64,000 nucleotides of DNA from an uncultured bacterium (lineage in GTDB: Bacteria; Bacillota; Bacilli; Lactobacillales; Lactobacillaceae): assembly GCA_905214235.1 (NCBI GenBank), contig CAJMLF010000003.1:1-64000 (forward strand). The letters run 5' to 3'. Every line of letters starts with the position of its first letter. The first letter of the stretch is position 1. Made by a program: the position numbers and the translations under genes. The notes below the pieces were generated by a model. That model worked only from the letters and a program-made list of their open reading frames with translations, was not told where the DNA came from and did no database searches. Shown here piece after piece: positions 48,066 to 58,658 of the stretch.

Positions 48066-48398
48066 ATGAGTCAACAATTATATTCTAATTTAGCAATTTT
48101 TGTTTTAAGTCTCCTCGTTGGCTTTGAAGTTATGAGCAAGATTCCAGCAACCCTGCAAACTCCAATGATGTCTGGTGCTAACGCTATTCACGGTGTTGTT
48201 GTCGTTGGTGCCTTTGTTGTTGCCGCAGAAGCTAATAATTGGGGATTTTATATCCTGGCATTCCTGTGTGCCTTCTTTGCCGCAGTTAACGTTGCCGGTG
48301 GTTACACGGTAACTGACCGGATGCTGGGGATGTTTGATCGTCCTAAGGGTGGTAAAGCACCTGCAAAAGATAATAAGCAGGATGGAGGCGAACAATAA
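48066..48398 (+). CDS. pntAB: NAD(P) transhydrogenase, subunit alpha part 2 (membrane)
   Basis: 110 residues with three transmembrane helices, including FVLSLLVGFEVMSKIPATLQTPMMSGANAIHGVVVVGA, read here in two parts as the conserved VMSKIPATLQTP and SGANAIHGV segments. Part of the proton channel. The stop overlaps the pntB start in TAATG. Ends in a hydrophilic Lys/Gly tail. Confidence 0.93.
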   Translation: MSQQLYSNLAIFVLSLLVGFEVMSKIPATLQTPMMSGANAIHGVVVVGAFVVAAEANNWGFYILAFLCAFFAAVNVAGGYTVTDRMLGMFDRPKGGKAPAKDNKQDGGEQ

Positions 48399-49813
48399 TG
48401 AGTGCCTTACAAACATGTTCTTCTTTGATTTACCTGATTTCAGCTATCTGCTACGTTGTCGGTGTCCACTTGATGCGGTCACCAAAGACGGCCCGGAAAG
48501 GTAATGGCCTCTCCTGTGTCGGGATGGCGCTTGCTGTAATTATGATTATCATCACGATTATCGTTGGTGGTAAGATCGACGCTGCTGGTTGGATTGCCTT
48601 GGTTGCTGGTCTAGCAATCGGGATTTGCTACGGGGTCGTTAAGGCTCGTAAGGTTAAGATGACCGACGTACCACAACTGGTATCGCTGTTTAACGCCGTC
48701 GGTGGTGGTGCCGCCGCAACGATTGGTGTCTTTGACTACTTACAAGTTACTGCGGGCACGCGCCTTCAGCTGATCTTGTCAATTCCAGTTGTCCTCGACG
48801 TTATCATTGGGGGTACGACTTTCTCAGGTTCTTTGATTGCCGCTGGTAAGCTGGCTGGTCACGTTCCTGGTAAGCCAATTACCTTCCCTGGCAGCCGGCT
48901 TTGCAATGGCTTGGCAATTATTGCCATGATTGTTGGTGCCGTTTGGATGATTGGTTACCCACAAAACTACTGGGCACTTGTTCTGGAATTAGTTGCTGCT
49001 TTGGTATTCGGCCTGTTAATGACCTTGCCAATTGGTGGTGCCGACATGCCAGTTGTTGTTTCTCTTTTGAACGCCTTCACCGGTTTGGCGGTTGCCTTTG
49101 CCGGGTTCGTTATTGATAACCAAGTTTTGATTATCGCCGGTGCCCTTGTTGGTTCTGCCGGGACGATTTTAACCCTGCAAATGGCCGAAGCAATGAACCG
49201 GTCTGTTGCTAACATTCTTGCCGGTGGCTTCGGTGGCGGTGCCAGCGATTCTGGTGCTTCTGATGACATTCCGGTTAATGTTAAGGAAACCTCTGCTGAT
49301 GATGTTGGTCTGCAATTAGCTTACGCTCATAATGTTATGATTGTTCCTGGTTATGGTTTGGCTGCTGCCCAGGCCCAGCATGAAGTTGCTGAACTGGCTA
49401 AGCTCCTTACTGACCATGGAATTAACGTTAACTACGCTATCCACCCGGTTGCCGGACGGATGCCTGGTCACATGAACGTTTTGCTGGCCGATGTTAACGT
49501 TCCTTACGAACAAATGAAGCAAATGGATGAAGCTAACTCAATGTTTGAAAACACTGACGTTTCATTGGTTATTGGTGCTAACGATGTTACCAACCCAATG
49601 GCCCGGAAGTCCGGTAACGCCATTTCTGGGATGCCGATTCTCGACGTTGATAAGTCGAAGTCCGTTGTCGTCATTAAGCGGTCCATGCACCCTGGTTATG
49701 CCGGGATTGCAAATCCACTGTTTAGTGCCGACCAGACCCACATGTTCTTCTCCGATGCTAAGAAGGGGTTGAAGGACATCATTGCAGCTACCAAGCAATA
49801 CTTGGATGAATAG
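48398..49813 (+). CDS. pntB: NAD(P) transhydrogenase, subunit beta
   Basis: 471 residues. About nine transmembrane helices then the soluble NADP(H)-binding domain III with VMIVPGYGLAAAQAQHEVAEL, MNVLLADVNVPYEQM, VIGANDVTNPMA and VIKRSMHPGYAGI. With PntAA and PntAB forms a proton-translocating enzyme that uses the proton motive force to make NADPH from NADH. Such an enzyme links the adjacent redox metabolism with the ATP synthase. Confidence 0.95.
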   Translation: MSALQTCSSLIYLISAICYVVGVHLMRSPKTARKGNGLSCVGMALAVIMIIITIIVGGKIDAAGWIALVAGLAIGICYGVVKARKVKMTDVPQLVSLFNAVGGGAAATIGVFDYLQVTAGTRLQLILSIPVVLDVIIGGTTFSGSLIAAGKLAGHVPGKPITFPGSRLCNGLAIIAMIVGAVWMIGYPQNYWALVLELVAALVFGLLMTLPIGGADMPVVVSLLNAFTGLAVAFAGFVIDNQVLIIAGALVGSAGTILTLQMAEAMNRSVANILAGGFGGGASDSGASDDIPVNVKETSADDVGLQLAYAHNVMIVPGYGLAAAQAQHEVAELAKLLTDHGINVNYAIHPVAGRMPGHMNVLLADVNVPYEQMKQMDEANSMFENTDVSLVIGANDVTNPMARKSGNAISGMPILDVDKSKSVVVIKRSMHPGYAGIANPLFSADQTHMFFSDAKKGLKDIIAATKQYLDE

Positions 49814-49823
49814 TTGACAAGGA

Positions 49824-49860
49824 TAAAATGAAGCTATCTGTCGGATGGCTTCATTTTTTG
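49824..49860 (+). terminator. Terminator after pntB
   Basis: AAAATGAAGC pairs with GCTTCATTTT around a 13-base loop, followed by TTTG. Confidence 0.85.
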
Positions 49861-49864
49861 TACA

Positions 49865-49911
49865 AAAAAGCGGCTAGTGAGAGAATTTTGTTTTCTCACC
49901 AGCCGCTTTTC
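49865..49911. terminator. Second hairpin between pntB and rpsD, related to the araA terminator
   Basis: AAAAGCGGCTAGTGAGA pairs with TCTCACCAGCCGCTTTT. The stretch TTTGTTTTCTCACCAGCC is identical to the hairpin at 39398-39438, so this is a dispersed repeat serving as a bidirectional terminator. Confidence 0.75.
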
Positions 49912-49926
49912 TATCTAATGGAAAAC

Positions 49927-49955
49927 AAAAAGCACCGCCAGAGCAGTGCTTTTTG
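49927..49955 (-). terminator. Terminator after rpsD
   Basis: On the minus strand AAAAAGCAC pairs with GTGCTTTTT around a 10-base loop, with T residues following. Confidence 0.85.
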
Positions 49956-49974
49956 TGTTAGTAACCATTAAAGA

Positions 49975-50580
49975 TTACTTGTTGTAGAATTCAACGATAA
50001 GGGCTTCGTCGATATCAGCATCCATGTCTTCACGGGCAGGGATCCGGTTTAACTTACCTTCCAGCTTGTCGGCATCAAAGTCAACGTAAGAAGGACGAGA
50101 AACAACCGCATCAACCGCGTTCTTGATGATGTCCAGGTTCTTGGACTTTTCACGAACGGCGATTACTTGGTTAACGTCAACTTCGTAAGAAGGAATGTCA
50201 ACTCGCTTGCCATCAACAGTGATGTGACCGTGGTTAACCAATTGACGAGCTTGACGACGAGTAGTAGCCAAACCGAGACGGTAAACCATGTTGTCAAGAC
50301 GACGTTCCAGCAATGCCATGAAGTTAGCACCGTGGGTACCTTCCTTGATTTTACCGGCACGTAAGAAGAGGTTGTAGAATTGACGTTCAGTCATTCCGTA
50401 CATGAAACGCAGCTTTTGCTTTTCACGAAGTTGCGTACCATATTCAGAAAGCTTACCGTGACGGTCACGACCGTGGTCGCCAGGAGCGTATGGACGACGA
50501 GCTAATTCCTTACCAGTACCTGAAAGTGAAACGCCAAGGCGACGTGATACACGCCAACTTGGACCAGTATAACGAGACAT
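49975..50580 (-). CDS. rpsD: 30S ribosomal protein S4
   Basis: 201 residues, the short zinc-free form of S4. Begins [22 protein letters not shown] and contains the S4 RNA-binding domain [30 protein letters not shown] primary assembly protein of the 30S subunit. Strong AGGAGG-like site. It has a 170-base structured leader that may mediate autoregulation. Confidence 0.97.
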   Translation of the reverse strand: MSRYTGPSWRVSRRLGVSLSGTGKELARRPYAPGDHGRDRHGKLSEYGTQLREKQKLRFMYGMTERQFYNLFLRAGKIKEGTHGANFMALLERRLDNMVYRLGLATTRRQARQLVNHGHITVDGKRVDIPSYEVDVNQVIAVREKSKNLDIIKNAVDAVVSRPSYVDFDADKLEGKLNRIPAREDMDADIDEALIVEFYNK

Positions 50581-50750
50581 AAATAAATTCCTCCAATAAA
50601 TTTTCTTGGAGTAAAATAATCCGATTGTGAGCTTGACATTCGTGCAGGCTGATTTGAATTTTTCACCCTTGCAGCTGGGTTACTAAAAACACCGTTTGGC
50701 ACCAGTCTGTTGACGAGCTTGCCCCTCACTGCTGCATTATTTTACACAAA
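50581..50750 (-). promoter_or_regulatory. rpsD promoter and 5' leader, possible S4 autoregulatory element
   Basis: On the minus strand a -10-like TAAAAT lies near 50742-50747, followed by about 150 untranslated bases before rpsD. The leader has several potential stems, such as GCAGC/GCTGC around 50730 and 50670, and ends in TTGGAGGAA. S4 represses its own gene in B. subtilis through a leader RNA; whether this leader folds the same way has not been tested here. Confidence 0.35.
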
Positions 50751-50776
50751 GAATAGCTTACCATGTCTGGCCACCG

Positions 50777-51232
50777 CTAGTCAATGCTTTTAACCACAAT
50801 TGCGGCGACATCAGTGAGAAATTTGGTCAGGTCATCATCAAAACGGTCCTTGACTGGGGCATCGAGGTCAAAGACGCCGATCAGTTTACCATCCTTAACG
50901 AGGGGAACAACGAGTTCGGACTGCGCATTGGCATCACAAGAAATGTAGCCGGGAAACTTACTGACGTCTTCAACGTTAACCACGTGGCGACGTTGAGCAG
51001 CAGTGCCGCATACCCCGTGGCCGGGCTTGATGTGCATGCAGGCAACGTTTCCCTGAAATGGGCCGAGAAAGAGGTCATCTTTATCACGGTCGTAAAGGTA
51101 GAACCCCACCCAGTTAAGCTGGGAAACTGCTTGGTTAACCAGGGCGCTGGTATTGGCCATGACGGTGATTGGCTGGTGTTCGCCAGCCAACAGGGCTGAT
51201 AATTGTTGCAAAATTAGCTTAAAATCTGTCAA
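50777..51232 (-). CDS. Free methionine-(R)-sulfoxide reductase (GAF domain)
   Basis: 151 residues. GAF fold with the three cysteines of the fRMsr family: Cys65 and Cys75 in ACMHIKPGHGVCGTAA and Cys99 in YISCDANAQSELVVPL. Reduces free methionine-R-sulfoxide. Located between rpsD and ezrA, the same neighbourhood as ytsP in B. subtilis. Confidence 0.9.
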   Translation of the reverse strand: MTDFKLILQQLSALLAGEHQPITVMANTSALVNQAVSQLNWVGFYLYDRDKDDLFLGPFQGNVACMHIKPGHGVCGTAAQRRHVVNVEDVSKFPGYISCDANAQSELVVPLVKDGKLIGVFDLDAPVKDRFDDDLTKFLTDVAAIVVKSID

Positions 51233-51278
51233 TGCTTACAACTCCTTTGTAATTACTACCAGCAATCAATAGTGATTA

Positions 51279-51287
51279 TGGTATAAT
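51279..51287 (+). promoter_or_regulatory. Extended -10 promoter of ezrA
   Basis: TGGTATAAT is an extended -10; no clear -35. It lies 70 bases upstream of the ezrA start and is divergent from the fRMsr gene. Confidence 0.55.
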
Positions 51288-51357
51288 TTTAGCTAGAAGT
51301 TTATGGCCAAAATGGCGGATTTGTCAATTTTGACCAAATAATTAGGTGGGGAAATTG

Positions 51358-53052
51358 ATGTTTCAAATTTTAATCGCAGTTTTAGTTGTAATCTTATTAT
51401 TATTGGTCGGAATTAGTTGGTTCCAACACCGGGCAATTAGCCAAATCAAGGAGTTGCAGGCCGTTGGTGACCACTTGAAGAAGGAAGACCTTGCTAGTCA
51501 ATTGGCGCAGGGGAAAAAGATGCAACTGATTGGTGATGCTAAGGAAACCTTTAATAAGCTGGAGAAAAAGTACCAAGAGGAGCTGATCCCACAGCTTAAG
51601 CAGGTTGAGACACGCGGCAAGGAATTACAGGCTGCGGTTAAGACCAGCCAACTGCTTACCATCAATTCAGCAATCAACGATTACCGGACCCTGGTTGGCC
51701 GGACCAGTGATGAAGCGCAAAAAATTCAAAAGACCTTGCAGGACCTTCAACAACAAGAACAGCGGCACCACCAGGCAATTGATCACCTGCGCCAGCAGTA
51801 TCGTCATTTTCACCAGCAAATGGATGAAAAGAACTTTGAATACGGGGATACCATTAAGAAACTGAGCCAGCAACTTAATGACCTGGAACAACGGTTTGCG
51901 AAGTTTGTTGACCTTACTAACAAGGGCGACTTGGAAGCCGCCCAGGAAATTCTCTCTGAATTACAAAACGATAACCAAAAGTTTGATCACCTCTTAAAGA
52001 CAGTTCCAAAGCTGTACAAGCCGTTGGTTACCGAGTTTCCAGACCAACTGGATGAATTGCAAAAGGGTTACGCGACCTTAAAGAAGGACCACTTCAACTT
52101 CACCGAACAAAAGTTGGATGTTAAGATTGAACAGTTACAGGAAAAGTTAAAGCAGACGGTTGCCCAGTTGAACGATTTGGAAATTGACATCGTTGCCCAG
52201 TCCAGCAAAGACTTGGCTGATGAAATTGATAATCTCTATGGGGTAATGCAAAAGGAAATTGATGCTCAACCGGAAGCTAAGCACCTGATGGATGTGATGG
52301 GCAAATTTATCCCCCATGCTCAACACCAGAATGAAGAGTTAATTGCTGAGCTACGGCGGTTGAACCTCAGTTATACCTTTAACAACAATGAGATTGAAGC
52401 GGCCCGGCAATTAAATGAACAGATTAAGACCATCAACAAGCAGTTCCAAGAGGACCAGAAGGCTTTTGCTGATCAGACCGTGATTTATAGTCAGGTTGTT
52501 GACCGGCAAAAGGCTAACCAAAAGGAGCTCACGTTGGTTGAAGAGAAGCAGGAAAAGATCAACGACGAGGTTGCCAAACTGCAAACTGATGAACAGCGGG
52601 CACGCAAGATGTTGCAGAAATATTCAGTAGACCTGCGGACAATTAAGCGTCAGGTTGAGCAACTTAACCTGCCCGGTGTTTCCCAAGACTATGTGGACTA
52701 CTTCATGGGGGTCAGCGATGAGGTTAAGAAGCTAAACGCTGAATTGCATGAGTACAAGATCAACATGGATGACGTTACCAAGCAGCTGATCATGGTTGAG
52801 TCCGACCTAGAAAGCCTTCAGGTGAAGACTAATGACTTGCGCGATAGTGCAGAGTTGACGGAACGGTTGCTTCAGTACGCTAACCGCTTCTCCGACAATG
52901 AGGAGATTGAAAAGGCAGCCGAAAAATCACGAAAGCTCTTTAGCAAGTATGAATATACCAAGAGCCTTGAGGCCATTGGTACGGCCCTGGAGAAGGTTGA
53001 ACCGGGGTCCTTCAAGCGGATTGAGGACAGCTATTACAGTGAAAATGACTAA
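51358..53052 (+). CDS. ezrA: Septation ring formation regulator EzrA
   Basis: 564 residues from the ATG at 51358, which has AGGTGGGG eight bases upstream; an in-frame GTG at 51346 falls within that site. A single N-terminal transmembrane helix (FQILIAVLVVILLLLVGISW) is followed by more than 500 residues of spectrin-like coiled coil rich in Gln, Glu, Lys and Leu, the EzrA topology (N-out). It inhibits misplaced FtsZ rings and links FtsZ to PBP1. Located between the fRMsr gene and the cysteine desulfurase gene as in other Firmicutes. Confidence 0.92.
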   Translation: MFQILIAVLVVILLLLVGISWFQHRAISQIKELQAVGDHLKKEDLASQLAQGKKMQLIGDAKETFNKLEKKYQEELIPQLKQVETRGKELQAAVKTSQLLTINSAINDYRTLVGRTSDEAQKIQKTLQDLQQQEQRHHQAIDHLRQQYRHFHQQMDEKNFEYGDTIKKLSQQLNDLEQRFAKFVDLTNKGDLEAAQEILSELQNDNQKFDHLLKTVPKLYKPLVTEFPDQLDELQKGYATLKKDHFNFTEQKLDVKIEQLQEKLKQTVAQLNDLEIDIVAQSSKDLADEIDNLYGVMQKEIDAQPEAKHLMDVMGKFIPHAQHQNEELIAELRRLNLSYTFNNNEIEAARQLNEQIKTINKQFQEDQKAFADQTVIYSQVVDRQKANQKELTLVEEKQEKINDEVAKLQTDEQRARKMLQKYSVDLRTIKRQVEQLNLPGVSQDYVDYFMGVSDEVKKLNAELHEYKINMDDVTKQLIMVESDLESLQVKTNDLRDSAELTERLLQYANRFSDNEEIEKAAEKSRKLFSKYEYTKSLEAIGTALEKVEPGSFKRIEDSYYSEND

Positions 53053-53058
53053 TTATTT

Positions 53059-53097
53059 GGACCAGGGACAAAAGATTTTGCCTCTGGTCTTTTTTTG
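53059..53097 (+). terminator. Terminator after ezrA
   Basis: GACCAGGG-AAAA pairs with TTTT-CCTCTGGTC around the loop at 53072-53076, followed by seven T residues. A -10-like TATAAT (53099-53104) directly follows and may start the next unit; a hairpin GCCAGC/GCTGGC lies in the leader at 53137-53157. Confidence 0.75.
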
Positions 53098-53196
53098 CTA
53101 TAATATAAAGTTGCTTTAAGAAAGTGTCGAACCAACCTGCCAGCGATGATTTGCTGGCTACTGACCATCAGATTATATTGTCAGAGGAGCAGAGTG

Positions 53197-54345
53197 ATGA
53201 TCTATTTCGATAATAGTGCGACGACGAAGATTTCTCCGGAAGTCTTAGCAACGTACGATACAGTTAGTCAAAAGATTTGGGGAAACCCAAGCAGTTTGCA
53301 TAATTTTGGTGAAGAGGCCTGGAACCTGCTTGAACAAGCCCGTCAGCAAGTTGCCAAACTCTTTGGGGTCAAGGCGAGTGAAATTATTTTTACCAGTGGT
53401 GGCTCTGAGGGTGACAACTGGGTAATTAAGGGAACGGCCTTTGCTAAGCGCCGCTTTGGTAAGCATATTATCACGACGGCAGTGGAACACGCTGCTGTGC
53501 GGAACTCAATGGCCCAACTAGAGGAGCTGGGCTTCGATGTGACCTACCTACCAGTTGATAGTGAAGGACGGATTAATCCGGCAGATGTGAAGGCCGCCCT
53601 TCGCCCAGATACAATCCTGGTATCAATCATGGCCGTCAACAATGAGATTGGGACGGTTCAGCCAATTAAAGAGGTTGGGGAGATCCTGAAGGACTATCCT
53701 AACGTCCACTACATGGTTGATGCGGTGCAGGCAATTGGTAAGGACCTCGATAGTGCGGTCTTCAGTGACCGGGTGGACTTTGCCACCTTCTCCGGGCACA
53801 AGTTCCACGCTCCCCGGGGGACCGGCTTTGTTTACATGAAGAGTGGCCGGAAAATTGCACCGCTGATCTCTGGTGGGGGCCAGGAACGGACCCTGCGGAG
53901 TGGAACAGAAAACACCCCGGGAGACGTTGCAATGGCCCGGGCCATCCGCCTTGTTAAGGAAAACGAACCCCAGGCGGTTCAACGGGAGCAGGCAATCAAA
54001 GAGCGGATCTACGACCACCTGAAGAAGTTTGATCATGTTAAGATCCTTTCTGGCCGTGACCAGGGTTTTGCCCCCCACATTCTCTGTTTTGCGATTGTCG
54101 GTGTTCGTGGGGAAACGATTGTCCACGCCTTTGAGGAGCAGGGCATCTACATTTCCACGACCAGTGCTTGTTCTTCCAAGAAGCACGCGGAGGCGGGGAC
54201 GCTAGCCGCAATGAAGGTGCCGGAAAACGAGGCGACGAGTGCGGTCCGCATCAGTCTCGGCGACCAGAATACCATCGAAGAAGCTGATAAGTTCAACCAG
54301 GTATTTGACGACCTTTACGCTGGCTTCAAGAAGATCATTGACTAA
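53197..54345 (+). CDS. NifS/IscS-type cysteine desulfurase
   Basis: 382 residues from the ATG at 53197 behind GAGGAG; the in-frame start at 53146 has none. PLP enzyme: YFDNSATTKISPEVL at the N-terminus, GNPSSLHNFG, the PLP-lysine in FSGHKFHAPRGTGF, and the catalytic Cys loop TTSACSSKKHAEAG. As it is paired with thiI, its persulfide sulfur is most likely passed to ThiI for 4-thiouridine in tRNA, as NifZ does in B. subtilis. Confidence 0.93.
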   Translation: MIYFDNSATTKISPEVLATYDTVSQKIWGNPSSLHNFGEEAWNLLEQARQQVAKLFGVKASEIIFTSGGSEGDNWVIKGTAFAKRRFGKHIITTAVEHAAVRNSMAQLEELGFDVTYLPVDSEGRINPADVKAALRPDTILVSIMAVNNEIGTVQPIKEVGEILKDYPNVHYMVDAVQAIGKDLDSAVFSDRVDFATFSGHKFHAPRGTGFVYMKSGRKIAPLISGGGQERTLRSGTENTPGDVAMARAIRLVKENEPQAVQREQAIKERIYDHLKKFDHVKILSGRDQGFAPHILCFAIVGVRGETIVHAFEEQGIYISTTSACSSKKHAEAGTLAAMKVPENEATSAVRISLGDQNTIEEADKFNQVFDDLYAGFKKIID

Positions 54346-54363
54346 CAGGAAGGAGGAGATTAA

Positions 54364-55584
54364 GTGCAGTACACAGAAATTATGGTTCGGTATGGGGAAC
54401 TGTCCACCAAGGGACGCAACAAGAAGTCCTTTATTGACCGTCTCGGGACAAACGTTCGTCATGCCCTCCACCAGTTTGACCAGGTCAAGGTCCACGCTCA
54501 ACAAGACCGTCTACACGTTCAACTAAACGGGGCCGACTATGACCAGGTAATGAAGCAGTTAAAGAATGTTTTCGGAATCCAAACCTTCTCCCCATCAATC
54601 AAGGTGGCAAAGGACTTTGCTGCGGTTGCTAAAGCCGCTGAGGAGATGGTAGAAGAGCAGGTTGACCACCCAATCACATTTAAGATTGAAACCCGGCGGT
54701 CCGACCACCACTTCCCAATCGATACCTTTGAAATGAACGACAAGCTTGGTGGGGACCTCTTACATAAGTTCCCCGATAAGCTGAAGGTTGATGTCCACCA
54801 CCCGGACCTCACCATCCGTGTTGAGATCCGCTTGAACGGTATTTTCCTCTCTAGTGAAACCATCAAAGGGGCTGGTGGCTTGCCAGTCGGCACGGCCGGA
54901 AAGGGTATGATGATGCTCTCCGGCGGGATCGACTCCCCAGTAGCGGCCTACCTCGGCATGAAGCGGGGCGTTTCGATGGAGATGGTCCACTTCTTTAGTC
55001 CGCCGTACACCAGTCCCCAAGCCCTGGCTAAGGCTGAGCAGCTAACGGAAAAACTGGCTAAGTATTGTGGCCACATCAAGTTTATCCAGGTACCGTTCAC
55101 TGAGATCCAGGAAACGGTTAAGGAGAAGGTACCAGAGGGTTACCTGATGACCATCCAACGGCGGATGATGCTCCGTCTGGCAACGGCCTTGATGGAAAAG
55201 CGGCATGGCCTGGCAATCTTTAACGGTGAGTCGTTAGGGCAGGTGGCCTCCCAGACAATGGAGAGTATGCTGGCAATTGAGGACGTGACGAACTATCCAG
55301 TATTGCGGCCAGTCCTGTCTTTTGATAAGACTGAGATTATCAAGATTGCTGAAGATATCGACACCTATGACCTGTCAATCTTGCCGTATGAAGACTGCTG
55401 TACCGTTTTCACGCCGCCGTCGCCCAAGACGAAGCCGAGCGTTAAGAAGGCCCGTAAGTATGAGCAACACCTCGACATTGATGGCCTGATTCAACGGTCA
55501 CTGGATGGGGTGAAGATCACTGATATCCACCCTGGTGAAGACTTCTTGAACCAAAACGAGGACGTCTTTGCCGAATTACTGTAA
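54364..55584 (+). CDS. thiI: tRNA 4-thiouridine synthase ThiI
   Basis: 406 residues, the short form without a rhodanese domain. N-terminal ferredoxin-like and THUMP domains (residues 1-165), then a PP-loop ATPase with [19 protein letters not shown]. Adenylates U8 of tRNA and inserts sulfur from the preceding desulfurase. GTG start with AAGGAGGAG; 18 bases after the desulfurase gene. Confidence 0.94.
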   Translation: MQYTEIMVRYGELSTKGRNKKSFIDRLGTNVRHALHQFDQVKVHAQQDRLHVQLNGADYDQVMKQLKNVFGIQTFSPSIKVAKDFAAVAKAAEEMVEEQVDHPITFKIETRRSDHHFPIDTFEMNDKLGGDLLHKFPDKLKVDVHHPDLTIRVEIRLNGIFLSSETIKGAGGLPVGTAGKGMMMLSGGIDSPVAAYLGMKRGVSMEMVHFFSPPYTSPQALAKAEQLTEKLAKYCGHIKFIQVPFTEIQETVKEKVPEGYLMTIQRRMMLRLATALMEKRHGLAIFNGESLGQVASQTMESMLAIEDVTNYPVLRPVLSFDKTEIIKIAEDIDTYDLSILPYEDCCTVFTPPSPKTKPSVKKARKYEQHLDIDGLIQRSLDGVKITDIHPGEDFLNQNEDVFAELL

Positions 55585-55592
55585 AACAGTCC

Positions 55593-55621
55593 TTGACGGC
55601 CGGGAATTATTTAGCTATGAT
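55593..55621 (+). promoter_or_regulatory. valS promoter
   Basis: TTGACG (55593-55598), 17-bp spacer, TATGAT (55616-55621). Near consensus and directly upstream of the T-box leader. Confidence 0.8.
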
Positions 55622-55627
55622 ACAAGC

Positions 55628-55870
55628 ATAATAAGCATTGACCGAAATAGTAGTGAGCACGGTGGGTCACCAGCGAGGGCCCAGAGGTGTGAAGGCCTGG
55701 CCACCGGTTCACGAATGTAGCTCGGGAGCTGATGAGCTGAACCAATAGTAAGCACATCCGGTTCATTACCGTTACCTAATGTCGAGTGGGGCAGTCGATT
55801 GGACTGTTCAATTTAGGTGGTACCGCGAGCTAATCGTCCTATCTGTTTGATAGGGCGATTTTTTTATTTA
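55628..55870 (+). promoter_or_regulatory. Valine T-box riboswitch of valS
   Basis: A typical T-box leader. Stem I begins around AGTAGTGAGC, whose GTGAGC pairs with GTTCAC (55707-55712); the following GAAT then GTA (55717-55719) is the specifier, a valine codon. The T-box AGGTGGTACCGCG is at 55815-55827 and the terminator AATCGTCCTATC/GATAGGGCGATT with seven T residues ends at about 55868. Uncharged tRNA-Val pairs with the specifier and the T-box to allow valS transcription. It fills the gap 55585-55921. Confidence 0.92.
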
Positions 55871-55921
55871 GGTCAGTTTAATTGATTTTATTTGATGAAG
55901 CATGAAGGGAGCGATTATACG

Positions 55922-58579
55922 ATGAGCACTGAAAAAGAGATGTCGACAAAGTATGATCCCGCAGCGGTCGAAGAAGGCCGCTACCAATGGTGGATTGATC
56001 AGGGCCTGTTCAAGCCGAGTGGTGATAAGAAGGCCCACCCATATTCAATTGTTATTCCGCCGCCGAACGTAACTGGTAAACTGCACCTGGGCCACGCCTG
56101 GGATACTACCTTGCAGGATATCCTTATTCGTCAAAAGCGGATGCAGGGTTACGATGTCCTGTGGATTCCGGGGATGGACCACGCAGGGATTGCTACCCAG
56201 GCGAAGGTCGAAGCCCGCTTGCGGAAGCAGGGAATTTCCCGTTATGACCTTGGTCGGGAAAAGTTCGTTCAACAGGTTTGGGACTGGAAGGACGAATATG
56301 CCGACATTATTCACAAGCAGTGGGCAAAGATGGGAATTTCCGTCGACTATGACCGGGAACGCTTCACCCTTGATAAGGGGCTGAACATGGCGGTCCGGAA
56401 GGTCTTCGTTGACCTTTACAAGAAGGGCCTCATTTACCGGGGAACCTACATTATCAACTGGGATCCGCAAGCACGGACGGCCCTTTCTGATATCGAAGTT
56501 ATTCACAAGGATGATAAGGGTGCCTTCTACCACGTTAAGTACCCATTTACTGATGGCACTATCTTTAACGGCAAGGACTACATTGAAATTGCCACTACCC
56601 GGCCAGAAACCATGTTTGGTGATGAAGCGGTTGCCGTTAATCCAAATGACGACCGTTACAAGGAATTGGTCGGCAAGAAGGTCATGGTACCGCTCGTTAA
56701 CCGGGAAATCGAGATCATCGCTGATGACTACGTAACGCCGGACTTTGGAACCGGGATGGTTAAGATCACGCCGGCCCACGATCCGAACGACTTCAAGGTT
56801 GGTAAGCGGCACAACTTGCCAGAATTGAACACCATGAACGAAGACGCCTCAATGAACGAGAACGCCGGTAAGTACAAGGGAATGGACCGCTTTGAGGCCC
56901 GGAAGGCCATTGTCGCCGATTTAAAGGACCAGGGCTACATGTTAAAGGTGGTTCCAATTGTCCACTCCGTTGGGCATTCCGAACGGACCGGGGTCCAAGT
57001 GGAGGCCCGGCTTTCGACCCAGTGGTTTGTTAAGATGAAGCCACTAGCCGAAATGGCATTAAAGAACCAGAAGACGGCCGACCGGGTCAACTTCATTCCG
57101 GAACGGTTCGAACACACCTTCACCCAGTGGATGGAAAACATTCATGACTGGGTTATTTCCCGGCAACTCTGGTGGGGGCACCGGATTCCTGCCTGGTACA
57201 ACAAGCAGACCGGAGAAGTCTACGTTGGAATGGAAGCGCCAAAGGATGCGGAAAACTGGGAGCAAGACAAGGATGTCTTGGACACCTGGTTCTCCAGTGC
57301 CCTGTGGCCATTCTCCACAATGGGTTGGCCGGATACTGATTCCCCAGACTTTAAGCGCTACTTCCCAACCAATACCCTGGTTACCGGTTACGACATCATC
57401 TTCTTCTGGGTTTCCCGGATGATCTTCCAGTCGCTTGAATTTACTGGTCGGGCGCCGTTTAAGAACGTCCTGTTGCACGGTTTGATTCGTGATGAACAGG
57501 GGCGGAAGATGAGTAAGTCCTTAGGGAACGGGATTGACCCAATGGACGTCATCAAGAAGTACGGGGTCGATGCTTTACGGTGGTTCCTCATCAATGGTTC
57601 CACACCGGGTCAAGATATTCGCTTCTCCTACACCAAGATGGACGCTGCCTGGAACTTCATCAACAAGATCTGGAACGCCAGCCGGTACGTCATCATGAAC
57701 CTTGGCGAAATGCCGGCTCCAGTCCTGCCCGCACAGGATAAGTGGGACCTTGCCGACCGCTGGATCTTAAGCCGGTTAAACGCAACGGTCAAGCAGGTTA
57801 CCGAAATGTCTGAGAAGTTTGAATTCGGTGAAGTTGGCCGGGCCCTTTACAACTTTATCTGGAATGATTTCTGTGATTGGTACATTGAAATGACTAAGGA
57901 AAAGTTGAATAACGGCACGGACGAGGAAAAGGCAAACACTAAGAACATCCTGGGTTACGTCCTGGACCAAACCCTGAAGCTCCTGCACCCAATCATGCCG
58001 TTTGTTACCGAAAAACTCTGGCTGTCAATGCCGCACACGGGTAAGTCAATCATGGTTGCACCATACCCAACGGTTAATGCTGACCTTGATGACGAGAACG
58101 CTACGGAACAGATGGACAGCTTGATTGAAATGATCAAGGCGGTACGGAGCATCAGAAACGAGGCCAACGCCCCAATGTCTAAACCGGTGGACATCCTGGT
58201 TAAGACTAAGAACGACCACCTGAAGGGGATGCTCGAGAATAACCGTGACTACATCGACCGCTTCTGTCACCCGGCAGAATTGCAAATTGGTGCTGATGTG
58301 GTTGCACCAAAACTGGCAATGTCAAGTATCCTCGCCGGCGCTGAAGTATTCATACCAATGGCCGAACTGGTGGACCTGGATGAGGAGAAGGCCAAGATGC
58401 AAAAAGAAATTGCCAAGTTGGAGAAGGAAGTCAACCGTTCTTCCAAGAAGCTTGGTAACCAGAAATTTGTTGAAAACGCACCTGAAAAAGTTGTTGAAGC
58501 TGAGAAGCAAAAGGCCGTTGAGTGGCAGCAAAAACTTGCCGCTGCTAAGGACCGTCTTGCTTCCCTTGAAAACGCATAG
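55922..58579 (+). CDS. valS: Valyl-tRNA synthetase
   Basis: 885 residues from the ATG at 55922 behind GGGAG; an in-frame TTG at 55892 has no ribosome binding site. Class Ia motifs: [15 protein letters not shown] (HIGH, about residue 45), the editing domain with [18 protein letters not shown], and [14 protein letters not shown] (KMSKS, about 525). The C-terminal 65 residues form the tRNA-binding coiled coil. Controlled by the T-box upstream. Confidence 0.97.
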   Translation: MSTEKEMSTKYDPAAVEEGRYQWWIDQGLFKPSGDKKAHPYSIVIPPPNVTGKLHLGHAWDTTLQDILIRQKRMQGYDVLWIPGMDHAGIATQAKVEARLRKQGISRYDLGREKFVQQVWDWKDEYADIIHKQWAKMGISVDYDRERFTLDKGLNMAVRKVFVDLYKKGLIYRGTYIINWDPQARTALSDIEVIHKDDKGAFYHVKYPFTDGTIFNGKDYIEIATTRPETMFGDEAVAVNPNDDRYKELVGKKVMVPLVNREIEIIADDYVTPDFGTGMVKITPAHDPNDFKVGKRHNLPELNTMNEDASMNENAGKYKGMDRFEARKAIVADLKDQGYMLKVVPIVHSVGHSERTGVQVEARLSTQWFVKMKPLAEMALKNQKTADRVNFIPERFEHTFTQWMENIHDWVISRQLWWGHRIPAWYNKQTGEVYVGMEAPKDAENWEQDKDVLDTWFSSALWPFSTMGWPDTDSPDFKRYFPTNTLVTGYDIIFFWVSRMIFQSLEFTGRAPFKNVLLHGLIRDEQGRKMSKSLGNGIDPMDVIKKYGVDALRWFLINGSTPGQDIRFSYTKMDAAWNFINKIWNASRYVIMNLGEMPAPVLPAQDKWDLADRWILSRLNATVKQVTEMSEKFEFGEVGRALYNFIWNDFCDWYIEMTKEKLNNGTDEEKANTKNILGYVLDQTLKLLHPIMPFVTEKLWLSMPHTGKSIMVAPYPTVNADLDDENATEQMDSLIEMIKAVRSIRNEANAPMSKPVDILVKTKNDHLKGMLENNRDYIDRFCHPAELQIGADVVAPKLAMSSILAGAEVFIPMAELVDLDEEKAKMQKEIAKLEKEVNRSSKKLGNQKFVENAPEKVVEAEKQKAVEWQQKLAAAKDRLASLENA

Positions 58580-58590
58580 TGTGATTTAGA

Positions 58591-58640
58591 AGGGAGGGTC
58601 CTTAGTATCCGGAATTACCGGACACGGGGGCCCTTCGTTT
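58591..58640 (+). terminator. Possible terminator between valS and folC
   Basis: GAAGGG and GGTCC can pair with GGGCCCTTC, enclosing TCCGG/CCGGA. The T tract is short (CGTTTAG), so it may be leaky. Confidence 0.45.
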
Positions 58641-58658
58641 AGTTAAGGGGATGGAAAG

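Noticed and set aside
56045-56812. Long open frame (255 codons) on the minus strand inside valS
   Set aside because: valS is clearly coding here with HIGH and editing motifs; the antisense frame has no recognisable domain or start signals.
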